A stretch of DNA of 8,378 nucleotides from an uncultured Pseudorhodobacter sp. (lineage in GTDB: Bacteria; Pseudomonadota; Alphaproteobacteria; Rhodobacterales; Rhodobacteraceae), in assembly GCA_945952425.1 (NCBI GenBank), contig CAMFIX010000114.1, positions 1-8,378 of the forward strand, read 5' to 3'. Positions 1-6,732 of the stretch are shown piece by piece (the stretch's first letter is position 1; each line of letters begins with the position of its first letter). The position numbers and the translations under genes are program-made. The notes under the pieces were generated by a model. The model was not told the origin of the DNA, did no database searches, and worked only from the letters and a program-made list of their open reading frames with translations.

Positions 1-47
<47 letters not shown>

Positions 48-49
48 CG

Positions 50-769
50 GCGGGGCCAGGAGCGGGGGGCAAGGTGTTCCTGTTGAACCCCGATGCGCGG
101 CTGGAGAATGACGCGGTGCGGCTGATGGCGGAGTTTCTCGATGCCCATCCCCGGGTGGGGGCGGTGGGGGCGCGGATCGAGAAGCCGGACGGGGCGGGAA
201 TGGTGCCTGTGACCGCGGCATTTCGGTTTCCGTCGCTGGTGTCGACCTTTGTCGAGGCGGTGAATTTCGGGCCGCTGGCGCGGCTTGGCGCGGGCCATGC
301 GGTGGCTTTGGCGCCGGATATCGGGACGGGGCGGGTCGATTGGGTCTCGGGGGCGGCGGTGATGTTGCGCGGCGCGGCTTTGGCCGAGGTGGGCGGGTTC
401 GATCCGGCGTTTTTCCTGTATTTCGAGGAGGTCGAGCTGATGCATCGGCTCGGCCGGGCGGGGTGGCAGAGCTGGCACTTGGGCGAGGCGCGGGTGATCC
501 ATGCCGAGGGGGCGGCGACCGGGGTGAAGAGCGGTGCGGCGCGCAAGCGGCGGCCGGGCTATTGGTATCGGTCGTGGCGGCTTTACCATCAGAAGGTGCA
601 TGGCCGGGGGTATGCTTTGTTGGCGGCGGGGCTTTGGGTTTTGGGAGCGGGGATGAACCAGGCGATTTCGGCCCTGCGTCGGCGGGAAGCGGCGGCGCCC
701 TTGCGGTTTTACCGGGATGTCTGGGGGGGCGTGATCTGGCCTTTGGTGCGGGGGAGGGATCGGGGATGA
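50..769 (+). CDS. Family 2 glycosyltransferase, 5'-truncated
   Basis: This is the C-terminal two thirds of a GT-A fold, rhamnosyltransferase-like (WbbL-type) glycosyltransferase, expected to transfer a sugar from a nucleotide donor onto a growing surface glycan at the cytoplasmic membrane face. The visible frame opens with FLLNPDARL, the NPD/DxD-like metal and nucleotide-sugar site. It continues to GAAVMLRGAAL, then GGFDPAFFLYFEEVEL, the acidic acceptor/catalytic region, and IHAEGAATG. In this family 70 to 90 residues with the first Rossmann strand and the DNxSxDGS motif precede NPD, so the start is missing. The GTG at 74 lies two codons before that conserved core strand and cannot be the true start; the frame stays open upstream to the poly-G run. 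The TGA at 767-769 overlaps the next gene's ATG, implying one operon. Acceptor and donor cannot be read from sequence. Confidence 0.85.
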   Translation, partial: AGPGAGGKVFLLNPDARLENDAVRLMAEFLDAHPRVGAVGARIEKPDGAGMVPVTAAFRFPSLVSTFVEAVNFGPLARLGAGHAVALAPDIGTGRVDWVSGAAVMLRGAALAEVGGFDPAFFLYFEEVELMHRLGRAGWQSWHLGEARVIHAEGAATGVKSGAARKRRPGYWYRSWRLYHQKVHGRGYALLAAGLWVLGAGMNQAISALRRREAAAPLRFYRDVWGGVIWPLVRGRDRG

Positions 770-1764
770 GCCTTCCGGCGGTGAAGCTGGGCCTCGTGCT
801 GATCGGGCGCAACGAGGGAGAGCGGTTCCTGCGCTGCCTGGCCTCGATCGACCGGGCGGTGGGGCTTGGGGGCCATGTGGTCTATGTCGACAGCGGGTCC
901 AGCGATGGCAGCGTGGCGGCGGCGCGGGCGGCGGGGGTGGAGGTGGTGGAGCTGGATCTCTCGCGCCCCTTCACCGCGGCGCGGGCGCGCAATGCGGGTC
1001 TGGAGCGGCTTTGTCAGCGGATGGCGCCGGAGTTCGTGCAATTCGTCGATGGCGATTGCGAGATCCGCGAAGGGTGGCTGGCGACGGGGGTGGCGTTCCT
1101 GGAGGCGCATCCGCGGGCGGCGGTGGTCTGCGGGCGCAACCGGGAGCGATTTCCCGAGGCGTCGCGGTATAACAGGCTCTGTGACCGCGAATGGGACACG
1201 CCGGTGGGCGAGGTGGAGGCCTGCGGCGGGATCGCGATGATGCGGCGGGCAGCGCTGGCGGAGAGCGGGCCTTTCGATCCGGGGCTGATCGCGGGGGAGG
1301 AGCCGGAGCTGTGCGTGCGGCTGCGGGCGCGGGGCTGGCAGGTCTGGCGGATCGCGGCGGAGATGACCTGGCATGATGCGGCGATGATGCGCTTCGGACA
1401 GTGGTGGAAGCGGGCGCGGCGGGGGGGCTTTGCGGCGGCGCAGGGGATGGCGATGTATCGCGGGAAGGCGCAGGGCAACCAGGTGCGGCGGGCGGTGTTC
1501 TGGGGGGCGGTGCTGCCGGTCCTGGCGCTGATGGGCATGGCTGCGACGCCCTGGGCCGCGGTGCTGCTGCTGGCCTGGCCCTTACAGGTGGCGCGACTGG
1601 CGCAGCGTTTCGCGCGCGAAACATCCGGCTCTCGTTTCGCACGCGAAACATGGGAGCCGGCGTTTTTCCTGACCTTGGGCAAGTTTCCCGAGGCGCTGGG
1701 GGTGGGGGAATATGTCTGGCGCCGGATTGTGGGGCGTCAGGCGGGGATCATCGAGTACAAGTGA
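766..1764 (+). CDS. Family 2 glycosyltransferase with C-terminal membrane segment
   Basis: A complete 332-residue GT2 glycosyltransferase, probably acting at the inner membrane in exopolysaccharide or O-antigen assembly. Visible motifs are LVLIGRNEGERF at the N-terminus, VDSGSSDGS (41-49), the DxD site VDGDC (94-98), the acidic GEEPEL (177-182) and TWHD (201-204). A hydrophobic stretch at about 243-275 is probably one or two membrane segments, and the tail contains FLTLGKFPEA. The ATG at 766 is chosen because it overlaps the previous stop as ATGA and has GAGG about 8 nt upstream. The frame is open further upstream to about 340 but only as a shadow of the previous gene. Residues 281-295 hold a repeated RFARET peptide encoded by two parS-like palindromes (1607-1622 and 1634-1649), which looks like an insertion between the membrane segment and the conserved tail. 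Sense-strand codons are strongly GCG/GGG biased, as in the previous gene. Confidence 0.88.
   Translation: MSLPAVKLGLVLIGRNEGERFLRCLASIDRAVGLGGHVVYVDSGSSDGSVAAARAAGVEVVELDLSRPFTAARARNAGLERLCQRMAPEFVQFVDGDCEIREGWLATGVAFLEAHPRAAVVCGRNRERFPEASRYNRLCDREWDTPVGEVEACGGIAMMRRAALAESGPFDPGLIAGEEPELCVRLRARGWQVWRIAAEMTWHDAAMMRFGQWWKRARRGGFAAAQGMAMYRGKAQGNQVRRAVFWGAVLPVLALMGMAATPWAAVLLLAWPLQVARLAQRFARETSGSRFARETWEPAFFLTLGKFPEALGVGEYVWRRIVGRQAGIIEYK
1607..1622. repeat. parS-like palindrome, copy 1 (inside GT2 gene)
   Basis: GTTTCGCGCGCGAAAC is a perfect 16-bp palindrome. It differs from the copy at 1634-1649 by one central base, and the 19-base context CGTTTCGC[GA]CGCGAAACAT is shared by both. The two copies start 27 bp apart, exactly 9 codons. 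The same core sits between parA and parB. Chromosomal parS (TGTTTCACGTGAAACA) has the same GTTTC...GAAAC arms around a 4-bp rather than 6-bp centre. A role as a ParB-binding site is inferred. Confidence 0.6.
1634..1649. repeat. parS-like palindrome, copy 2 (inside GT2 gene)
   Basis: GTTTCGCACGCGAAAC is palindromic except for its central base pair. Its 18-base context CGTTTCGCACGCGAAACA is identical to the reverse complement of 7754-7771 in the parA-parB gap, so these two copies are exact inverted repeats about 6.1 kb apart. In the glycosyltransferase frame it encodes RFARET, as does copy 1. Confidence 0.6.
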
Positions 1765-1772
1765 GGGGCACC

Positions 1773-2936
1773 ATGGAACATGTGGTCCTGTTTCAGTATG
1801 GGGATTACGGCGCCACCTGGCGGCACCTGGCCGCGGGCCTGCCCGAGACCTACCGCGATCAGAAGGTCTCGGTCGATTTCGTGGCCGGCCTCGCCGCCCG
1901 CCACCGCGTCACGACCTTGGCGATCTGCGACCGCCCCCACCGCGAGGAATTGGCGCCCAACCTCTGGTCGCTTGGCATCGACCCGGTCTCGGCCTATCGA
2001 CGCGCCAGAATCCTGCCGCTTCTGGCCGGGCTGGCGCCCAGCCGGCTGATCCTGCGCACCCCCCATCGCCTGGCCCTGCTCTGGGCGCGCTGGAAGGGCT
2101 TGCCGCTTCTGCCGGTCTTCGCCGATACATTCGCCGCCGACACGCTGCGACAGCGGATCGAGAACCGCCTGGCAGCCTGGAGCCTCTCCGGCCCCAATGT
2201 CCCCTGCGTCAGCAATCACAGCCTGAACGCCTCGCTCTCGATGCACCGCATCCTGGGCCTGCCCAAGACGCGGATCGTGCCCTGGGATTTCCCGCCGCTG
2301 CAGAGCGCCCCGGAACCCAAGCCCCCCTTCCAGCCCCCGGGCCTGCGCGCCTTCTATGCGGGGCTGATGCTGGAAAGCAAAGGCGTGGGCGACTGCCTCG
2401 CCGCCATCGCCCTCCTGCGCGACCAGGGGCTGACCATCGCCATGGATTTCGCCGGCAGCGGCCCGCTTGACCCCTGGCAGGAGATGGCCACCCGCCTGGA
2501 CATCGCCCCCCAGGTGCGTTTTCTCGGAACGCTGGCCAATACCGAGGTGCGCCAGCGCATGGCCGCGGCGCAGATCGTCCTGGTCCCCTCGCGCCACACT
2601 TACGCCGAGGGCCTGCCCAGCACGCTGAGCGAGGCCCTGGCCGCACGCACCCCGGTCATCGTCTCGGACCATCCGGCCTTCGCCAATCGGCTGCGACCGG
2701 GGCAGGATTGCCTCGTCTTCCGCGCCGCCGATCCCGCCGACCTGGCGCAGCGCATCCGGCAGCTGGCCGAGACCCCTGCCCTGCAGCGCACCCTCTCGGA
2801 AACCGCGCCCGAAACCCTGCAGCGCCTGGTCTTCGGCCAGGACTGGTGTCGGCTCGCCGAAAGCTTCATCGCCGATCCGCAAGACACCTCCGGCGCCCTG
2901 CGCCGCCACGCCCTGGCAAACCTGCTGCCCGCCTGA
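1773..2936 (+). CDS. Family 4 (GT-B fold) glycosyltransferase
   Basis: A 387-residue retaining GT-B glycosyltransferase of the GT4 group, expected to add one sugar to a polysaccharide repeat unit in the cytoplasm. The C-terminal nucleotide-sugar domain is clear: YAGLMLESKGV (195-205), MDFAGSGP (224-231), VRFLGTL (248-254), and the signature EGLPSTLSE (279-287), whose Glu279 and Glu287 form the EX7E motif, followed by ALAARTPVIVSD. The ATG at 1773 is preceded by GAGGGG at a suitable distance and lies 8 nt after the previous stop, so it belongs to the same operon. The upstream open frame (from about 1401) is a shadow of the GT2 gene. Codon use changes here: this gene favours C-ending codons (GCC, CTC, ATC) while the two genes before it favour GCG and GGG. 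The stop lies 9 nt from the stop of the convergent exosortase gene, with no terminator hairpin visible. Confidence 0.88.
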   Translation: MEHVVLFQYGDYGATWRHLAAGLPETYRDQKVSVDFVAGLAARHRVTTLAICDRPHREELAPNLWSLGIDPVSAYRRARILPLLAGLAPSRLILRTPHRLALLWARWKGLPLLPVFADTFAADTLRQRIENRLAAWSLSGPNVPCVSNHSLNASLSMHRILGLPKTRIVPWDFPPLQSAPEPKPPFQPPGLRAFYAGLMLESKGVGDCLAAIALLRDQGLTIAMDFAGSGPLDPWQEMATRLDIAPQVRFLGTLANTEVRQRMAAAQIVLVPSRHTYAEGLPSTLSEALAARTPVIVSDHPAFANRLRPGQDCLVFRAADPADLAQRIRQLAETPALQRTLSETAPETLQRLVFGQDWCRLAESFIADPQDTSGALRRHALANLLPA

Positions 2937-2945
2937 CCTTGGAGC

Positions 2946-4553
2946 TCAGCCCCCCTCCGCCCCCGGCAGGAACCGCGGCAAGGGCGGAACCACCGCCTTC
3001 ATCGCATCCTGCAGCCGCGCCTCGGCGGCGGCCTCAGTCTCGCCGGGGCCGATGGGCGTGATCAGCCGGACGATGGCGCCATCGCTGCGGCCGTCCTCGA
3101 CCTTCGACAGCGTCATCAACAGCTTGGCGTAATAGGACGAGGCCGTCCGCACCCCCTGCTGGTCATACCAGTAATAGACCAGCATCCGGTCCATCCCCTT
3201 CTGGATCACCGTGCGGTTCATCGTGAAGGGCGCGCCCTCCACCCCCGCGGGCGCGGGCACCGATTGCAGGCCCGCGATCTCCCATCCCGCTGACGGCAGG
3301 CAGATCGTCGGCGAATGGGTGCCGCCGGTCATCTGGTCTTTATACCAGGCCATGAAGAGATCGACCGACTGCCGCTCTCCCGCCTTGGTCAGGGTGACGG
3401 AATGGTAATCGTCGGCCGCCAGCACCTTGGCGATCTGCGGGTCCAGCCTTTGCGGCGCCGAGGCATGCCAGTCGCCGAGCTGCGAGGGGAAGGCGTAAAA
3501 CGGCTCGCGCGCGACCTGGTTCAAGGGCCGCGCCGGGATCACCTGCCAGGCCACCGCCCCCGCTCCCATCAGAAGCGCCACGAAGATCAGCGCGCGGGAG
3601 GGCTCGATCAGCCGCAGCCGCTGCGCCTGGCCCCAAAGCCCGTCGAAATCCAGATCCAGCGCCTCGACCAGCCCCATGCGCTGGGGGTTCAGCAAAAGCA
3701 TCAGCCGCGCCAAAGCGAAAAGGATCGCGACGCAGGCGACGAAGATCACCCAGCCCTCCATGAAATGGGTGACGCCCTCGACGAAATCCGTGCCATAGCG
3801 GTCGACCACGGCGCCGGCGATGGCGATGCGGACCGAGTTCATGAAGACGGTGATCGGCGCGGCCGAGATCAAGAGCACCGCCTTGTGCCAGATCGGTCCG
3901 CGGTAAAGCACCGCGAAAATGTAGGAGAAGCTCAGGATCGGGAAGAGGTAGCGCAGCCCCGAACAGGCCTCGGCCACCTGCAGCTTATAGACCCCAAGGT
4001 CGATGATATTGCCATCCAGGAAGACCGGAATCGCCAGCTGCTGCAGGAACCAGACCCCCAGATGCGAGGAAACCCATTGCAGCCAGGTCGAGAGCCCGTA
4101 ATACAAAACCCCCGGCAGCGGCAGCATATAGATCAGATGCAGGACCGGCGGCCAGAACTGCCGCCCTTGGGCCCAGCCGAAGGAGAGAAGCAGCATCCCC
4201 CCCGTCCAGAGGATCATCGCATAGGCGGCAAAGTCGTCGATCTGGATCAGACGCCCGGCGCCGCCCAGAAGCATCGCAAAGAGGATGACCGCGATTCCCG
4301 CCCCGCGGTCGGTCACCGGCCCGGGCAGGATCGGCACGCGTTTCAGATGCCGCAGGAACAGAAACATCGACAACAGCGGGATCAGCGGCCCGTGGGAATA
4401 TTCCGGCAGCGTCCAGGCATCGGCCAAGGCCGCGACCCCGGTCTGGAAATAGACCCCGGCCGAGAGCAGCGCCACCGCGAACCAGACCAGCCCCAGGGGC
4501 CGGGTCGCCCCCTGGGCGGGCAGGGGGCCAGACAGAGAATCCGATACCGACAC
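2946..4553 (-). CDS. xrtD: Exosortase fused to EpsI domain (XrtD-like)
   Basis: A 535-residue polytopic membrane protein: an exosortase, a cysteine transpeptidase/protease-like enzyme that processes C-terminal sorting signals, fused to a periplasmic EpsI (DUF3485) domain. The exosortase part has multiple hydrophobic segments and EYSHGPLIP (51-59). The proposed Cys-Arg-His catalytic set is present: Cys197 in AEACSGLRY, Arg242 in NSVRIA and His263 in THFMEGW. The EpsI part begins after a last membrane segment near 325 and carries HSPTICLPSAGW (413-424) and YYWYDQQG. The fusion matches the Rhodobacterales VPLPA-CTERM exosortase type, so the symbol is a best guess; no VPLPA target protein is in the window. 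The GTG at 4553 is chosen because AAAGG lies 6 nt upstream and behind a likely promoter. A TTG at 4592 would add 13 residues but falls next to the predicted transcription start. The gene converges on the GT4 gene. Confidence 0.85.
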   Translation of the reverse strand: MSVSDSLSGPLPAQGATRPLGLVWFAVALLSAGVYFQTGVAALADAWTLPEYSHGPLIPLLSMFLFLRHLKRVPILPGPVTDRGAGIAVILFAMLLGGAGRLIQIDDFAAYAMILWTGGMLLLSFGWAQGRQFWPPVLHLIYMLPLPGVLYYGLSTWLQWVSSHLGVWFLQQLAIPVFLDGNIIDLGVYKLQVAEACSGLRYLFPILSFSYIFAVLYRGPIWHKAVLLISAAPITVFMNSVRIAIAGAVVDRYGTDFVEGVTHFMEGWVIFVACVAILFALARLMLLLNPQRMGLVEALDLDFDGLWGQAQRLRLIEPSRALIFVALLMGAGAVAWQVIPARPLNQVAREPFYAFPSQLGDWHASAPQRLDPQIAKVLAADDYHSVTLTKAGERQSVDLFMAWYKDQMTGGTHSPTICLPSAGWEIAGLQSVPAPAGVEGAPFTMNRTVIQKGMDRMLVYYWYDQQGVRTASSYYAKLLMTLSKVEDGRSDGAIVRLITPIGPGETEAAAEARLQDAMKAVVPPLPRFLPGAEGG

Positions 4554-4594
4554 AAGACACCTTTCCCAATCGGCCCCGAAAGGCCCATCCAACC

Positions 4595-4623
4595 CTTGTA
4601 GCAGCTTGGAGCCTGCATCTCAA
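4595..4623 (-). promoter_or_regulatory. Putative sigma-70-type promoter for the exosortase gene
   Basis: On the minus strand TTGAGA (4623-4618) is followed after exactly 17 nt by TACAAG (4600-4595). These match TTGACA at 5 of 6 and TATAAT at 4 of 6 positions, in one of the few AT-richer patches of the window. Transcription would begin near 4588, giving a leader of about 35 nt before the GTG at 4553. The 97-nt gap 4554-4650 shows no convincing terminator for the acyltransferase gene upstream, so read-through remains possible. Confidence 0.45.
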
Positions 4624-4650
4624 TTTTGTGTTGAACGGGTCACGCAGGTG

Positions 4651-5686
4651 TCAAGACCGGGGGGATTTCGGGGCAGGGGCGGGCAGGCCGAAAAGCCCCG
4701 TCCACCCGAAGCGCCCCAGCACCGCCACAAGCGCCAGCGGCCCGATCACACCGATCGCCGTGCCGAGCCCCATGTGCAGCGGCACCGACACCACCCCGCA
4801 TTTCGCCAGCAGGATGCGCAGCGCCGCCGAAAAGGGCACATGGGCGACATAGATCGCCGCCGAAGCCCGGCCGAGGGGCGCGAGCCAGGCCAGCCCCTGC
4901 GCCCCCCCCCCGTCTGCCTTCCAGCGCCCGGAAGACCAGCACCACCCCGGCAAGCGCCCCGATCGCGGGCAGCATATCGCCCAGCGGGGTGGCAGGCAGG
5001 GCAAGCGCCAGGGCCTCGCTGGCCAGGAAAAGCCCGAGCGCCAGCCCGACCCCCGGCCCGCGGTGCGGGCTCAGAAGCCAGCGCGCTGCCAAAAGGCCAA
5101 GGCAAAAATGCCCGGCATAGCGACAGGCCGGCCCGACCCATTCCGCCGGAAACCAGGGGCCGAAGGGCAAGAGGACCAGCGCACTGGCACAAAGCCAGGC
5201 CAGACCCAGGCGCGCGGGGCTCAGAAGACCGCGGCGGGCCAGCGGCGCCAGGGCGAGATAGGCCGCGCCCTGGATCAGGAAAAGCGCCCAGAAGAACCAG
5301 AACTGCTCGCGCGGGGGGAAGGGCCAGAACGGAAAGCTCTGCCAATCGGCGGGATGATTGGCGAGGCTGCCGGCCACCCCCTTGAAGGCGAAGAAGATCC
5401 AGGTCCAGAGCATCAGCGGCCAGAGGATCTGGCTCCAGCGCATGCGCAGGAACGCCAGCGGGGCCCGGCGCAGGGTGCTTTCGAAGAAAAGGCCGGAGAG
5501 GAAGAAGAACAGCGGCATGTGGAAGGCATAGATCAGCCGGTCGATGGTCTGAAACAGCGCCCCCTCGGGCAAGAGCCCCGCCGCCTGCAGCCCGCGCCAG
5601 GCATGGCCGATGACGACGAGCAGGATGCCGAAGCCCTTGGCCTGGTCGGGCCAGGCGCGGCGGATGAGGGGAAGGGGCTCCGTCAC
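4651..5686 (-). CDS. Membrane O-acyltransferase (acyltransferase 3 family), frameshifted
   Basis: A multi-pass acyltransferase of the acyltransferase-3 type (OafA / fucose 4-O-acetylase-like), expected to acetylate or acylate sugars of the exported glycan. The N-terminus has WPDQAKGFGILLVVIGH with the family's conserved His (His28), then FFFLSGLFFE and a series of hydrophobic helices. The GTG at 5686 is chosen because AGGAG lies 6 nt upstream and the previous stop is 20 nt away; the ATG overlapping it is followed at once by TGA. After ALEGRR (about codon 258) the frame turns into Gly/Ala/Arg-rich sequence, while the adjacent frame resumes proper membrane sequence (GLAWLAPLGRASAAIYVAHV) to a TGA at 4651. 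The switch lies in the G10 run (4902-4911); removing one G restores a 344-residue protein. As written the frame ends at 4640. This could be sequencing error, a pseudogene or phase variation. Confidence 0.8.
4902..4911 (-). repeat. Mononucleotide tract (C10 on plus, G10 in sense strand)
   Basis: Ten consecutive C on the plus strand, read as ten G in the acyltransferase message, sit exactly at the frame switch. A length of 9 (or any multiple of 3) keeps the two halves in frame; 10 does not. Such tracts slip readily in replication and are also error-prone in sequencing. Confidence 0.9.
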
Positions 5687-5706
5687 ATGGCTCTCCTGCG
5701 GGAAAC

Positions 5707-6711
5707 TCAGCCCAGCTCGGCGATGAGGCCCTGCAGCCGAGCCGCAGCGGCCTCGTCGCTGAGCGCCGCCCGGGCGAAGGTGCGGGCGCGCGCCGCAAGA
5801 TCGGCCCGCGCTGCCGGATCGTCCCAAAGCGCGGCGATGGCCTGTTCCATCGCGGCCACGTCGAAAGGGGGGACGAGGCGGCCGGTCGCCCCGTCTTCGA
5901 CATAGCCCTCGGTGCCGGGGCAGCGGGTGGCGACCAGGGGCGTGCCCAGCATCATCGCATTGATGAAGGTCACCTGGCCCGAGGCCGTCGCGAGATTGCC
6001 CACCGGAACCACGGTCAGCCGGGCCCGGGTCAGAAGGTCGAGACAGGCCTCGGGGCTGAGCCCGTGGCGGAAGGTGACATGCGGGGCGGGATCGAGGCCC
6101 GCGATGATATCGGCCCGGGTGACGATCACGGTCGGGATGGCCCGGGCCATGGTGGCCGCGATCAGCGTCGCATAATCACGCCCGGCCGAGCCCATGGCGA
6201 GCAGGAAGGGCTGGGCGGGGTCTTCGGCGCGGGGCAGGTCGATCCAGCCGCGTTGCAGGGGGATGAAGCGGATGCGGGAGGGTGGCAGGCCAAGGTAATC
6301 GGCATAGCTTTGCACCTCGGACGGGGCATGGACGACGATGATGTCGATGGCTTTGGCCGCGAACCGCGCCAGGGCCTGGCGGGGCCCCGAGGGGAAACCG
6401 CCGAGGTTGAAATTATGAGCGATGATCTTGGTCTTGCGGAAGGTCAGGCGCTTGATCACGGCCACGACCATGGCGAGTTGCGGAAAGCAGGTGATGATCC
6501 CGTCGGGCCGTCCGGCGAAGGCGCGGGCGCCCTGGCCGAAGAGGCGCAGCCATTTGGCGAGACCGGTCTTTGGCTGGGCTGTGCTGTGCCAATCCTCCCG
6601 GCGGGTGGCGGGGATCTTGGTGAAGGCGAGGCCCGGGACATGGATGAAATCGTCGAGCCATTGCGCATCGGGGGTGGTGAAGAATTCGGCGGCGACGGAC
6701 CATCGGGGCAT
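5707..6711 (-). CDS. GT4-like (GT-B fold) glycosyltransferase, atypical
   Basis: A 334-residue protein resembling the GT-B glycosyltransferases used in polysaccharide synthesis. The N-terminal half includes IITCFPQLAMVVAVIKRLT, KTKIIAHNFNLGGF (94-106) and IIVVHAPSEVQSYADYLG. The C-terminal half has FLLAMGSAGRDYATL (169-183), then VPVGNLATASGQVTFINAMMLGTP (split across 235-258), GTEGYVEDGATGRLV and a final helical tail. At the site where GT4 enzymes carry EX7E, both Glu are replaced (Ala243 and Asn251), so activity or donor binding may differ from the family. The ATG at 6711 is the only possible start: the parB stop is in the same frame just seven codons upstream. No strong Shine-Dalgarno is visible, suggesting translational coupling to parB. 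The acyltransferase follows 20 nt downstream. Substrate cannot be deduced. Confidence 0.75.
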   Translation of the reverse strand: MPRWSVAAEFFTTPDAQWLDDFIHVPGLAFTKIPATRREDWHSTAQPKTGLAKWLRLFGQGARAFAGRPDGIITCFPQLAMVVAVIKRLTFRKTKIIAHNFNLGGFPSGPRQALARFAAKAIDIIVVHAPSEVQSYADYLGLPPSRIRFIPLQRGWIDLPRAEDPAQPFLLAMGSAGRDYATLIAATMARAIPTVIVTRADIIAGLDPAPHVTFRHGLSPEACLDLLTRARLTVVPVGNLATASGQVTFINAMMLGTPLVATRCPGTEGYVEDGATGRLVPPFDVAAMEQAIAALWDDPAARADLAARARTFARAALSDEAAAARLQGLIAELG

Positions 6712-6732
6712 CGGAAGACTTTCGGAAAAGGG

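Noticed and set aside
340..765. Upstream extension of the second GT2 gene
   Set aside because: The extension is Gly/Ala-rich and overlaps the previous glycosyltransferase in another frame; the GT2 domain begins right after the ATG at 766.
723..765. G-quadruplex at the start of the second GT2 gene
   Set aside because: G tracts exist at 723-729, 750-754, 756-758 and 762-765, but the first loop is 20 nt and this part of the gene is G-rich throughout, so the signal is not distinctive.
2937..2945. Terminator between the convergent GT4 and exosortase genes
   Set aside because: The gap is 9 nt; the surrounding CTGA...TCAG pairing is only 4 bp with no U-run, so no intrinsic terminator can be supported.
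3315..4601. Long plus-strand open frame (428 codons) opposite the exosortase gene
   Set aside because: Its product is Arg/Gln/Pro/His-rich with no fold signals, as expected for the antisense of a high-GC gene; the minus strand encodes a clear exosortase with catalytic residues.
4622..4635. FNR/FixK-like box around TCAATTTTGTGTTGA
   Set aside because: The arms are in the order TCAA...TTGA, the reverse of the TTGA...TCAA arrangement needed for an FNR-family site, and only 4 bp long.
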